This document shows positions 1 through 11,599 of a stretch of DNA of 64,000 nucleotides, one piece after another. The notes beneath the pieces were generated by a model. That model was not told where the DNA came from, searched no databases, and saw only the letters and a list, made by a program, of their open reading frames with translations. How positions within the stretch are numbered: position 1 is the first letter of the stretch; each line of letters begins with the position of its first letter. The position numbers and the translations under genes were made by a program. Where the stretch lies: contig MNCI01004727.1 of assembly GCA_015680685.1 (NCBI GenBank), positions 3,458-67,457 on the forward strand. The letters run 5' to 3'. The stretch is from Gnetum montanum. Lineage: Eukaryota > Streptophyta > Gnetopsida > Gnetales > Gnetaceae.

Positions 1-293
1 GATGCTGACGCTAGTTAATTTAGACTTAGGCCCTTAGTTAGATTTAGTTAGTTTCTCAACCCTTCACCCTTTAGCATAGGAGATAAAACCATAAAAGACT
101 AAAAAAAATCATATACCTCGAACTTACTTAAGCATACACCATGACAATAACAAGTAAGTCTGGGAAGACAACAAATGATTAACCCCAAGTGTTCCATGGG
201 GCGTTTAGCCATTTAGTCTACGGAGTTCGACTAGATCGCACGTGCTACGCTCGTTTCGTATGGTTGAGTGTAGGGGTACCTCACCACTCATCA
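1..293 (+). repeat. Partial LTR (family A), window starts inside it
   Basis: This is the last third of a family A LTR, read in the element's own orientation. It ends with the family's GGGGTACCTC...CTCATCA terminus and aligns with the last part of the complete LTR at 805-1606. The sequence that follows is not a primer-binding site. It is the reverse complement of the 3' internal region of element D (about 53413-53930), so the interior of this element has been deleted. Confidence 0.8.
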
Positions 294-794
294 CTCCTAC
301 ACCTTCGGTAGCCACTATTATATCTCTAGACCTGTATCAGCCATATCACAACTCAGCTAATGGACCTTTTACTAAGGCAAGGTATCAATTGCATTATGAT
401 TCATTTACCCTTGCTAATATAAGACTATGTTGTGTGTGCAGATGGAAATCATATAACAACGGATTGCATCTGGAGGGAACACTTGGAATGGAATAGTGCT
501 AAAGCAGCTATGCAAGGAGCAAGATCAATGGTGTGCTTATGGATGGACAATGAAAGGTGCAATCTTGGCCTTGGCAGTAGCAAAACTTCTTTCTCTCTCT
601 CTCTTTCTTAGCTGCCAAATAAGGCTTGATGTCAAATGTATAAAGTGTTTACTCTTGTTGTTGTGAACACCAGTTTTGTCTTGTCTTGTAATGATGATCC
701 GTTCACATGTCATTCCACTAGTTCCATTTTGACTCAATAATCCCATACCATCCCAATATTTTGTAAGGAACTCGATGACAAGTTTTTATTCAAT

Positions 795-804
795 CATGGG
801 GGCA
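795..804 (+). other. Polypurine tract (PPT)
   Basis: The stretch CATGGGGGCA directly precedes the TGATG start of the LTR. It matches in form the PPT of element D, read on the opposite strand at 53413-53421. A PPT primes plus-strand DNA synthesis in LTR retroelements. Confidence 0.65.
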
Positions 805-1606
805 TGATGGGACGTGATATCGCATGGGCCACAATATCGCGTCTTCCCCATGCGATATCGCAATGCGCCGTCAAATCTATAAATAAGAGGCAGCTCTCCC
901 TTGTTTCTCATTCTAGGCCTAGATTGTAGCAAACCTCTGGCAGTTTTACCTCTCCAGAGATAGAATAATTTCCATGTGCCCACAGTAGGAGCTCCAAAGT
1001 GAATGGATCTTTATTCGAGCAAATATTGTACCTAAACACAGATTTGTGTACAGAAATAAAGATGAACTTCTTGGATAAACTTTGCAATGCATGGACTAAG
1101 CTAGATAGGACTTTATTTACTATTATTTATTATTTATCATTTACATGCTTTACTGGTTGATTAAATCTTTCTCAACCCTTCTCTCCTAGTTAAGTGCATT
1201 CAATACGACCACTTCAAGCACGTGCGTTACGCTTGGCGATCCCAACAACGATTAGCGTTTGGTAACCAATGTTGCATTGGTTCAAGGTGTGAACGATAAG
1301 TGGGAATGGATACTGATGCTAGGTTAATTAAGACTTAGTTAGTTAGCTAAAGTTAGTTGATTAGTCTCTTCACCCTTCACCTCATTAGCATAGGAGATAA
1401 AACCAAAAAGATATAAAAATTATATACCTCAGACTTACTTAACCATACACCTGTGACAAGTACAAGTAAGTCTGGGAAGACAACGAAGGATTAACCTTAA
1501 GTGTTCCATAAGGCATGTAGGCACTTAGTTTGCGGAGTTCGACCAGATCGCGTGAGTAACGCTCGTATTCGTATGGTTGAGTGTAGGGGTACCTCGCCGC
1601 TCATCA
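805..1606 (+). repeat. LTR family A (3' LTR)
   Basis: An LTR of about 800 bp starting TGATGGGACG and ending CTCATCA. Near the start it has several GCGATATCGC-like palindromes, followed by a TATA-like CTATAAATAAGAGG, as in the other family A LTRs (52584-53412, 58691-59522, and the solo copies at 5723-6518 and 47751-48556). Confidence 0.85.
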
Positions 1607-2885
1607 ATTAGTATAAGAGTCAAAGGTCAAAGCCATGAAAGATCAAAATAAAGGTTTTTCAAAAATTCATATTATTTTTATGTCACTCAAAATTTCAAAG
1701 TTTGGTAAAGAGCGACAAAGGGGTTAATGAATTACAATGATGTTTAGGATACTAAACAAGGAAAGTGAAATAGCAAAAATCATAAACAAGAATTTAAGAA
1801 AAGAAAATTCCATGAAGCCATAAAAGAAGAAGAGTTAGCAAGAGACATTATTTGCAATTTAGTTAGTAATAAAATCAAAAATTTAATTTCAAGCATAAAA
1901 GCTAGAAATGGTAATAACTTCAATAGAAGTACCAAGATCATGAGGGCATAGTTGAAAATTAAGAAAAGTGAAAAGAATTAAAAATTTGAGGAAAAAATAA
2001 TATTGAAGACATGAAGAATAATTGAAGAATAATTAGAATCAAAATTCAATCAAAAAGCAATTATACAAGAAAACATGAAGTAATCAAAGGATAAAGAGAA
2101 GGTACACATATAAGATGATATTTACAAGACTCAAAACAAATCACCTAGAATTGAGAAAAGAAAAGCATTAATTCAAAAATTAAAGAACATCAACACCAAA
2201 AGAAAAAGAGTAGCCCATATAACATGCATACTTCCATTCAAACAAACAAATTTCATTAAACAAATGGTTATTGAAAATAGGTTGCATAATTCATATGGCA
2301 TCAGGCATTGATGAGTTTACTAATGTAACATTCACAAGTGGCTTTGGGAAGATATACTTTGAAGATGATAAAAAAAACTTTAAATACCTAGAATGGGTAC
2401 CATAAAATCAATTTGAAAGATATAAATAAATTTAAAATCAAAAATGTGTTTTATGTTCTAAATCTTGAAAAATCATTACTTTCAATTACTTAATTAACAA
2501 ATGATGATCATGATCTAATATTCAAAAACTATTTTTTACATTATTTCTGATGAAAGAAACACAAAAGCAAAGTTTGAAAAGCTTGTAAATCAAATTTATT
2601 ATAAAGAATCATGTTCAATAATAGAGAAACAAAATAAATTAAGCAAGAATCAACATCAAAAGGTACCTCCAAAGAAGATAGATGAGACAGATGATTTAAA
2701 AATTTACTTAAAAAATTACTTAAGAAAGAATTACCTACTATTAATAAAACAAGATAAAGAATCCAAGACATGAAGATAATAAGGAAGTTCACTAATCTTT
2801 GTCAAATTTTCCAACTCATAAAATCACTAAGGAAGCCATAATCACTTCATTAATGCAATCAAAAAGAAAACAAGATAATATAAGT
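1607..2885. other. A-rich DNA, no recognised gene
   Basis: The top strand is markedly rich in A and G over about 1.3 kb, with many AAAG and GAAG words. The short open frames here are low-complexity and show no family resemblance. This may be unrecognised old retroelement or intergenic DNA. Confidence 0.5.
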
Positions 2886-2940
2886 GATGAGTAATGGAGT
2901 AATCCAACACCCAACCATATGAGATATGAGTGTTCACACA
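2886..2940 (-). repeat. Truncated 3' LTR remnant of element E
   Basis: The first about 50 bp, starting TGATGAGTAATGG, match the outer end of the LTR at 13703-14600. Similarity then stops, so most of this LTR has been lost. Confidence 0.55.
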
Positions 2941-3097
2941 CAACAAGTTGTTTATTTTCTTCTTGAATTGCAATAAGTGACTTCATCTATACATATGTTT
3001 GTGCTTTAGCTATGAAGGCATTTCATACTACTTTCTCCTTCTCTGTTGTCATTTGTTTATTCTGATTAATCAAGTAATTTATCTGCTCTATTCTGAA

Positions 3098-4640
3098 CTA
3101 TTCTATTAGTTTAGGTATAATAAGTTGTGTAGGATCTCTATGTTTAGCTCTCATGACTGCAATTTCTTCTTGTAATCTCAAAATTTCATTTTCTATATGC
3201 TCTACCCTTATCTTTACCATGACCAATTTTCCTTTGGTAGCAATGAGCTTAGACTGTACTGCAATGACATCACTAGAGATGTCAAAAAGTGTTGTCATGA
3301 CTTGCCTAGTCTGCAATAGTCTATCATCATGGTTAATAGGAGTCATCAAGGTTCTGACTAACATTTGAGCATCTTTGGCTATAGTTAGATCCACCCATGG
3401 CATAATAGGTACATTGAAAGCTTCTTTAATGATATTGGTAATCACCTCTGCTACTCCCACTACATCTTGATGCTACATTACCACTATTGTGGCTTCTACT
3501 CTAGTCTCAAGCATCACTTGGAATGATGTAGCATTCCTAGAGATCTATTGTGACCATTGCACCTCTCCTTCAGCCTGTAGTGAAATTTGTCCACTTGCTA
3601 GATCTATTGAAACTATGGGCTAGATGGCATTATTGATAACTTTATAAAGATTGGCCTCCTTCCTTGTTCCCCAGTTGATGGTTTCTGCAATCTATTGTAG
3701 ATGAGTCATCGATGGTCTATAACCTTATGGTGGTAGTGATGGAACTTCTTGTTGTTGCTATTGTTGTTGTTGCTATTATTGTTATTGTTTCTCTTACTCT
3801 TGTTCTTGTTCTTCTTCTTCATCTCAATCTTTCCTGGGTGGTGCTGGTTTGAGCAATTCAACATATGAAGCATTATAGACTCTCCTAGGAACTTCATTGG
3901 TGTATCCCATGATTCTGACTCGCTTGCACAACTTTCTAATAAGGTGTATCCCATGATTCATTATAGCCCTTATCTTCTTTTCCATAAGCCCATTTCAGCC
4001 ATAGTTTTTTTTTGTTTCAAGATCAGATCAGATGGACAAATGTGCTAACTTTTCCCTCTTCCTTTTGTTGGGTATATTCAGTGCTTTTGCAATCGTATTG
4101 ATCGAGAATGAAACTGAGATTCCTCCAATGTTAACTATTGAACCCTCTTCCTTGTTGTGCCAGAACTAGTAAGTTCCCCTAAGGTACCATTCACCATTAT
4201 TAGACAAGATCGGCCATAATGGTGACACCATAAGTTATGTCTTTACTGTTTCTAGCATGAATTCCATGAACAAGTCAAAGTTCATCACCATAATAATTGT
4301 GGTCAAGATGGATCTTTCTTGAATAGCTTGGAGGAAATTCTGTGGCAATGTGAGGCATTTTTCTTACACTGGTGGTTCTTCTGCCTCTCCTTGGACTGAT
4401 TGTCCCATAGTAGGAGTCTCTTGATGAATGCTAAATGATTGGGCTTCCTACTCCTTGTATTCTAGTCCTTGTCCTCTTGTTCAGCCTCTACCTTAGCCTC
4501 TTGGTCATTTACTTGCCCCTTGTGAGGGTCCTCCTTGTGCTCCTCTCTTTGGGGCTATTTGTAATCATTAAGGAATTTGGAACCATTAGAAGGTGTTCTC
4601 TAATATTTATAACTCCTATCCTTTCTCATACTTTTAGTTA
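3098..4640 (-). pseudogene. Element E extra ORF (env-position) remnant
   Basis: A broken coding remnant downstream of integrase on the same strand. Around 4150-4220 it resembles the corresponding ORF of element F (about 40600-40690). The longest open piece, 3460-3098, encodes about 120 residues, and its second half has heptad-like spacing of hydrophobic residues typical of a coiled coil. No membrane segment or signal peptide can be seen. Athila-group elements often carry an additional ORF of uncertain function in this position. A polyglutamine/asparagine-like tract lies near 3740-3790. Function unknown. Confidence 0.5.
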
Positions 4641-5079
4641 GATCAATTTCTTTGTTATTAGGATTGCAGAGTTAGAAATTTTTTTCAAAAAATTACCCCA
4701 TAAGTGTTAATTTCATTGTAACCCCTCACAATTGTTCATATTGTCTCTATGTATGACTCATAATGATGGTTATAGCTCCTTAGGAGTTTTATTTAAGTGT
4801 TCTAGCATTAATATGATTGATTATTCCTTACAAATTTCAACTTCAACTTCATACTTACCCTTAAGATACCTTTTAGGCATTAGAGTCTTTTTCCTCACAA
4901 GCACCCCACCCCCCCACCCCATGAATAAATAGGTTCAAAAAGTATGAGAATCGAAGTGATAATGGTCAATTTATGGCTTGGGAAAGCTAGGAGGTCAAAG
5001 CTCAAATCAAAGAAGAAATTTCAAAAAATCTTCCTTTGCTCATATGAAAAATGGTGAAAAAATTGGTTTAAGTCCCCAC

Positions 5080-5165
5080 ATATATAGAGGTTTTGTAAGA
5101 TCCAATATTGGGGACCTAACATTGGTGCAAACCCAATATCGGGGACCTAATATTAGAGCCCAGGA
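5080..5165 (-). promoter_or_regulatory. U3-like module in element E
   Basis: A TATA-like word (CATATATAGAGG, as written on +) is followed within about 20 bp by four imperfect palindromes at roughly 17-25 bp spacing (such as CCAATATTGGGG and CCAATATCGGGG). The LTR of the same element (14510-14595) has the same arrangement: a TATA-like box next to ATATC/GATATC palindromes. Read on the - strand, the module lies upstream of the extra ORF. The promoter role is inferred. Confidence 0.5.
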
Positions 5166-5722
5166 AATGTCATTTTTCATAAGGGTCTGATGGGAAATTT
5201 TGATTATTTTGTATCTTTGAAAGACTTTAAGGTTTCTTAAAGGGTTTGGGTGATGGATACATGCTCATTGTTGTGAAACATTATCATTAGTAGTTTATAA
5301 AGAAGGAATCTCATGCTACGAAAGTTCATAAGATGGATAAGAAGGGTAATGGATTCATGTTGTAAGAATAGATAGTTTAAATGATATATGAAGTGTTTAT
5401 TAACATCTATTGATGCTGGAAGATTTAAGATGATGTGGAATTGCTTGGCATGTATAAGCTATAACAGTTATACAAGTGGGTCCTCCCCAAAGTAGGCTCC
5501 AACCCTTAATGCCCTTGTATAACCATGCTTAAAAGTGTCCTTAGGCACTTAAGGAGTTGAATGTAACACATACCTGTTAGCAAAACACACATGTTAGTAC
5601 CACCAAATTGAGAAAATAATGCTATGTTATGCAAAACCACAAGTTTTGACTATTCAAACAATGAGATGAGATGGACTTAGAAGGGATTGCAAAAATTGAG
5701 ACATGAGTTATCTTACCATAGG

Positions 5723-6518
5723 TGATGAGTGGCGAGGTACCCCTACACTTAACCATACGAATACAAGCGTTACACACGTGATCCAGTCGAACTTCATAGA
5801 CGGACTAGTTGTGGCATCTAGATAGTTAGCCTTAGGTCGTAGTTTGTTGTCTTCCCATCTGGACTAGTATTAACTTTGTCATGTATGGTTTAGTCCAGAG
5901 TGGGGTGTATGATGTGTTTCTACGCTAATGCTACTCCTGAGGGCAACGGAAGATAATATTAACTAATCTAAGAGAGAGAGGGTGAGAGAGAATCTAAGCT
6001 AGCATAAGTGCAATGAGCATCCATTCCTTGATCATCTGTACACATCTTGGACTTCGTGCATGACTAGCACTGGGATTACCAAGCGCAGATCCTAGGTATG
6101 CTACTAGGTTACCAAGTAGTCACACTTAAATGCTCGTAATCAAGTCGTACTCATTCCGCGTTTAATAGGAGTTCAGGGTGAGAAGATATTAACTAAGAAA
6201 GTAGTAAATAAAAATTAATTAAATGATTAAGCTAAGTGAATGCTGCAATGATGAAATAATCTCGATCTTTATTGCCAATCATGTGCATGTCCAAGTACGT
6301 CACACTCAAATAAAGGTTCCATACAATTACAATCACCACACTACAGGCATACACTGGGAGGAAAAGGGTTGAGAGAAAAATAAGAACTAAAGCTTAACAC
6401 TTCAACTAAAACTAGCAAAAAGCTCCTATCAAAACTATCTACCTCTTATTTATAGATGAGGAGACAGGCTGCAATATCGTGCACGCGATATCGCAGTTGC
6501 CTAAATGACGACTCATCA
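5723..6518 (-). repeat. Solo LTR, family A, inserted in element E
   Basis: A complete family A LTR (TGATGAG...CTCATCA as written on +) with neither a PBS nor a PPT beside it. Flanking 5-bp words ATAGG (5718-5722) and ATGGG (6519-6523) differ at one position, consistent with a mutated target-site duplication. Both flanks belong to element E, so this copy arrived later and lost its interior by LTR-LTR recombination. Confidence 0.8.
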
Positions 6519-7199
6519 ATGGGCATAATAAATTTTTATGTTTTATTAGTTGTTAAAGTAATCACTAGCCTTTTTATCCAAGCTTCAAACTAAGTCCAAA
6601 CCATATTTCAGTGACATCGCATCATGTCATCTTTTGGAATTACAACTATAAGACTATCAATGTTGCAAGGAGTATAGTCACTTAGCATATTGTCCAAGGG
6701 AAAAGTTTATTCATGGCACTTTAGTTTATTTTTTAGTTTTCTTAGAAGCCACCTACGTTCAAGCATGGGTAACATGTCTTTCCAATGGGATCCCTAGAAA
6801 TTTATTCCATGCTCTTTTTATTTTTGTTTATGTTAACCTTTTAAGGTAGCACTTATTTTACTCTTACTCCCATTTTTTGTTAGATATACAAGGATATAAT
6901 ACAACCTTAGCAACATGATAGAACTCATAACAATAATCCAAAAGAATCCACAAATCCCCTTGATGTCACACCCTTTTCATTCTCACTTGGTTCTTCACTT
7001 TTTGGTCTAGGCATAATGATCACAAGTTTATTCTTAGTTGTATGATGGAAAAGAATATCATTGTGGCCATGGTAAGAACCTCTTATTAATGGAATGGATG
7101 GATGGATGATGTGGACTCACTATTCAAATAATCAATCCCTTATGACTTGATAACATAGAGAAATCTTCACTTTATTGGACTACATCTTGCCTTTATTTG

Positions 7200-7420
7200 T
7201 AATGTGTCTTATTAGTAATTAAAATTATTTACAAAGGATTTGAAAACAAAGTATGTAAGAAATGAAAAAGATGGTAAGAATTGAAAAATATTAAAAGAAT
7301 AGAAAATGTTAAAAATTGAAAACATGTAAAAGAATGTTAAAAAAATTTAAGTATTAAAGAATAATAAAATATTAAAAGAATGTAAAAAATGAAAGAAAAT
7401 GAAAAACTTCAGTAAGATAC
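7200..7420. repeat. A-rich imperfect repeat tract in element E
   Basis: An A-rich run of AAATGTAAAAGAAT-like words downstream of integrase. Element D has a similar tract (TGTAAAACAAAAA-like words, 55180-55345) at the equivalent place, so the feature is ancestral to both elements. Confidence 0.6.
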
Positions 7421-7699
7421 CTATGGTTTGAAAGTAACTCCCCCACTACTATTATTAAGATCAGTTAAGCAGAAGATAGAATAAGTAGAAGACTAGTGGG
7501 TAGGTTGGGTTGACGTCTTGGAATATTCATAGTATGGTTTGACTTGTTGGATATTAACAAGAATAAGCTTGTGTGGATAGGATGGGTGGTGGATGTGTAA
7601 GGCACCATATAGATAAGCGATGTGCACAATGTATGGTCCCTCCCAAAGTGTCTAAAATTTAACGTTTTGGGGTAAATGACTAGGATTATAATAAAGGAC

Positions 7700-8740
7700 C
7701 TTGTCAACTAATTGTATGGTTACATGCCTTATCCATGAATCATGCCTAAGTTTGGATTAATTCTTATGTACTTCAGTACCCATGAGTGCTACTAGTAAAG
7801 TTCACTAGTAGCTTAATTAGATGTTCCTTTTTGGATAAACTCAAATTTAGGTCAAGTTCATTGGAAATAGCTAAAGTATGAAGCTCTACCTGGATTGGAA
7901 GTGTTGGAAACTTTCCATAGATTAACTCATATGGTGTGTACCCTATAGGTATTTTCTAGGATGTCCTATAGGCCCATAGAGAATCATTTAATTTCATACT
8001 CCAATCCCTCTAAAGCCTACAAACTATCCCAGTGTGTATTCTAGTAGTTTCATGATTAGTGACTTCAACTTAACCATTTTCTTGGGGATGATATGGTGTT
8101 GTTAGTTTATGGTTAAGCCCAAGTTGTTGCATGAGTTTCCTAAAGGTAGCACTAGTGAAGTGGATCCCATTATATGATATAAGCATTCTTAGTACTCCAA
8201 ACATGTTCACCACATGTTGTTGGAAAAAGTTGGTAGCTGTCTTTATTCTATAGTCTTTTATTGCTGCTACCTTTGCCCACTTTGTGTAGCAATCCATAGT
8301 CACAATGATATATGCTTTCCCATTTGACATCAGTTAAATGGACCCCATAAAATCAATTTCCCATATATCAAAAGGTTCCAGTGGCTATATCTAGTGTTGT
8401 CACCCTTCATATTTGGCTATAATTCCTCCATCTCTTTGGTAGTGTTCACAAGCTTGTGTTTAAACATATGGACATCTTGGAAGAGGGTAGGCCAGAAGCA
8501 GCCTGACATCAGTAGTTTAAGTGTTGTTCTATGCCCTGCATAGTGGCCACTACATGATCCTTCACAAACGTCTTGTAAAACTCTCTGCTAGTCATGATCT
8601 GGCATGCACTATCTAATGAGCCCGTTTGCATAGATCTTGTACAGATTGTCATTGATTTCCATGTACAATTTGGCTCTGTGAAGGAATTATTCACATTATT
8701 TTCTACTTCATTCAATAGGAAACTCTTGTATTGTGAGATA
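7700..8740 (-). pseudogene. Integrase remnant, element E
   Basis: The core begins with a YIIVTMDCYTKWA-like segment near 8310-8270 that keeps the first catalytic Asp. The second motif, normally SDNG, reads SYNG, so the second catalytic Asp is lost. HPQENG follows near 8070. Upstream, near 8500-8715, are remnants of the His-Cys region. Stops and frameshifts interrupt the frame. The intact enzyme would join the element cDNA to host DNA; this copy cannot. Confidence 0.75.
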
Positions 8741-8889
8741 AGTCAGGTATTCTGTAGTCCATGGATTTCTTGTTGAATCTACACCCTTTACTATTCTAGT
8801 AAATAGATCCTTGTTAGGAAATTAGTCTAATAATGGTTCCACTCAATTGTTTGAATCTCATTTCAACATGGATAAATGATTAGCTACTA

Positions 8890-9290
8890 CATTTTTTGTT
8901 TCCTTTTTATTTATCATTGTGATGTCAAATTCTTGAAGAATCACAAGCCATCTTATCACTCTTGAACTAACCACTAGCTTCTTCATCATAAATCAAATGA
9001 CACTATGATCAATGTGGACATAGATTTGGTAACTGAGCACATGATGTCTGAATTTTTCAAGTGCATACACCATGACCATAAGCTCCTTTTCAATTGTGGT
9101 GTAATTTAATTGTGCTCCAATGATGCTCTTACTAGCATAGTGTATGTAGTATGCTCTTTTCTGATCATCAAGTTGTGTTAGTACTACACCAAGTGCAGAG
9201 TTGAAAGCATTAGTCATGATATGAAAGGGCTTGACCAATCTGGAGCTTGGAGGATTGGTGTCTCTACTGATTTCTACTTCAAAGCTTTAA
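8890..9290 (-). pseudogene. RNase H remnant, element E
   Basis: The open piece 9238-8993 matches the gypsy RNase H core: FHIMTNAFNSALG, then AQLNYTTIEKEL, then HIDHS. The first motif, normally DAS, reads NAF, so the first catalytic Asp is missing. The Glu of the KEL motif and the Asp of IDHS are present. The domain would degrade RNA in the RNA:DNA hybrid; this copy is inactive. Confidence 0.75.
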
Positions 9291-10440
9291 ATGCCTTTTC
9301 ACATGACTCAATCCACTTGAAGGGTGCATCCTTCTTCATGACCTCTACAAGCGATTTGGCTATCTTAGAAAAGTTTTTGATGAACCTTCTATAGTATTTT
9401 GTATGGTCTAAAAAGGATATTACATCTTTCATTGTCTATGATCGTTGTGTGATGTTTTGGACGACTCTGATTTTTTCCAGATCTATCTCAATATCCTTCT
9501 AAGAGATTTTATGTCCTAGCACTATGCCTTCCTAGACCATGAGATGGCTCTTCTACTAGTTGAGCTTCAATTTTTTTTCAACACATCTTTTAAGTACGTA
9601 CTCCAATTGGTCTAGTGCTTATTTAAAATCTAGCCCATACATGGAAAAATCATTCATAAAGACTTCAAAACTTAAAGCCAGTCTCTAGAAGGTTGCTGGT
9701 GCATTACAAAGATCGAAAGGCATTTGTCTATAAGTGAACATTCCCCATGGGCTAGTGTATGTGGTTTTTTCTTGGTCTTTAGGTGCAATGCAAATTTGAT
9801 TATATCTGCTCTATCCATCCATAAAAATTTAATACTCATGTCCAAGACCTAATCAACAAATGGTAGTGGGAAGTAATCATTAAATGTGGTTGAGTTCAAC
9901 ATCCAAAAGTCAATGTAGACACATCATTTGCCTCCCTTCTTTGGAACTATTACTAAAGGATTAACCCATTCACTATCTGTAATAAGATAGATGAATCCTA
10001 CCTTTAGTAACTTTTCCAATTCTTTTTTGACAACATCCTTGAGTTTAGGATTGAGCCTTCATTGAGGTTGGAGTTTTTGTTTGATTGCAAAATTAGTATA
10101 AATTTGGTGTTGATAAATTTGTGGATTAACTCCCATGATCTCATCATAAAACCACACAAATAATGTAGGTCATTTGTTAAGCACTTCTAGTAGTTTCCTT
10201 TTCTATTATTTGTCTAGGTTGGCATTGATGATCACTAGCTTCTTGTTGTTCAAAAATACATATTCTAATGTTTCTAGTAGGCCTTTCAATTCTAGTGGTT
10301 CTAGTTCCATTATGTCTAGGATCTCTAGGTGTCCCTAGTCTATTTCTTCTTCTTGATTGATTTGAGGATACGAGTGTTTTTTCCTTAGCTATCCTAACTT
10401 ATCTATTTTGGCTACATAGGTATTAATAATTTGCTCTTCA
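9290..10440 (-). pseudogene. Reverse transcriptase remnant, element E
   Basis: RT sequence is recognisable in broken frames. The catalytic box at 9634-9657 reads MNDFSMYG where FMDDFS(V/T)YG is usual, so one of the two metal-binding Asp residues has become Asn through a single transition. Many TAG and TAA stops are present. It lies directly between the protease and RNase H remnants in the usual gypsy order. Confidence 0.75.
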
Positions 10441-10559
10441 AGTTCCATGTACTTATTAGATTGAGTTTCTTCACTTATAATCAACCATTGAGTGCCCTCT
10501 TGTTGGGTGGCTACTACATACAAACAATTTTGCACACATCTATTGCATGCCTTGGTCTA

Positions 10560-11040
10560 CTCTCATTTGATTATCCAGATTATTTATATGCAATTTCACC
10601 CATTATCATTGTATGCGATACATGGAACTCTCTATCTTTGTATGATTCCAGCATCATCTTCCTTGGAAATTTCCAAGGACAAATCACAAATTCCAAGCTT
10701 AGCATCCATAGTGCTAAGCTAAGCTCTTCCCATGATAATTGGGAATTCTCCCTTGTTTTTCCCCATTTGAATGACTAGAAAATTAGTAGGGTAAGACTAG
10801 CCACTAATTGTAGTAATCACATCATCCACTTGTCCAAGTGGAACTGTGATTAATTCATCTACAAGCTCTAAGTGAATGCTACTTTTCTTTAGTGGTAGTA
10901 TGTTCTAGGCCTAATACATGTCTTGAGATATCAGGTTCACTCTAGACCTAGAATCCTATAGAGCTTTGCATGGTTTTTATCCTACTATTTGGAGATAAAC
11001 TAAGAGACTTCCTGAATTAGTTCTCTTCTATGGAAGAGCC
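10560..11040 (-). pseudogene. Aspartic protease remnant, element E
   Basis: On the - strand, an SRVNLIS-like segment followed by LPLKKSSIHLEL and FPIIMGRA corresponds to the protease of element F (46150-46560), whose active site reads LLDLGSGINLIS. The active-site region here is degraded. The protease would cleave the Gag-Pol polyprotein. Confidence 0.55.
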
Positions 11041-11599
11041 CTTTCCTTAGTCCAATGAGTTATGGGTAAGTGAGCATGACAGTGGTGACATTTGAACATG
11101 ATGAAGTCGAAAGCTTTCTATGTTGAGAAGTACTTGATGTAGATGGGGTGGAAGTAGATGTGTTTCCCATCCATTGAGTCTTTTCTAGACTCGTTCTAAA
11201 AAATGATCATTTCTTGGATTAAGACTCATAGGTAACCATCTCCTCATGCATGTTAACTATCCTCGTAGCACTATGGCTGTGATGGTAATTCCCCTTACAT
11301 AACAAGAGGTGGCATTGGTGGTAGAGGATTTAGGTGCTGATTAGAATGACTAGCTATTAGTGGATGCACATGTGAGTTTGGGTCTATCCTTGGTAGCATC
11401 GATCTATGGTATTCTACTAGATAATACTATGAGGTCTAAATAGCCACATTACCAAGTGATATTGGACTTGAACAAAATATCCATACAAATCTAGATATTT
11501 GTATGGATATTGTTGACGAGGTGGTGGCATAGCCCATGATTGAGTTTGCGACTATAGCAAAGCTCCACTAGGATAATACATTAGTTGAAGGTTTTTTTA

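Larger units (their letters stand above)
1..1606 (+). mobile_element. Internally deleted Athila-like LTR element
   Basis: Two LTRs in the same orientation (1-293, truncated by the window edge, and 805-1606) flank only about 510 bp. That interior matches, in reverse complement, the region next to the 3' LTR of element D. No gag or pol remains. A purine-rich tract immediately precedes the right LTR. Recombination or deletion has removed the whole coding interior, leaving a non-autonomous remnant. The other flank and any target-site duplication lie outside the window. Confidence 0.75.

Noticed and set aside
589-611. CT-rich run as a promoter element
   Set aside because: It recurs, on the opposite strand, at 53588-53615 as part of the element's 3' internal region, so it belongs to the retroelement.
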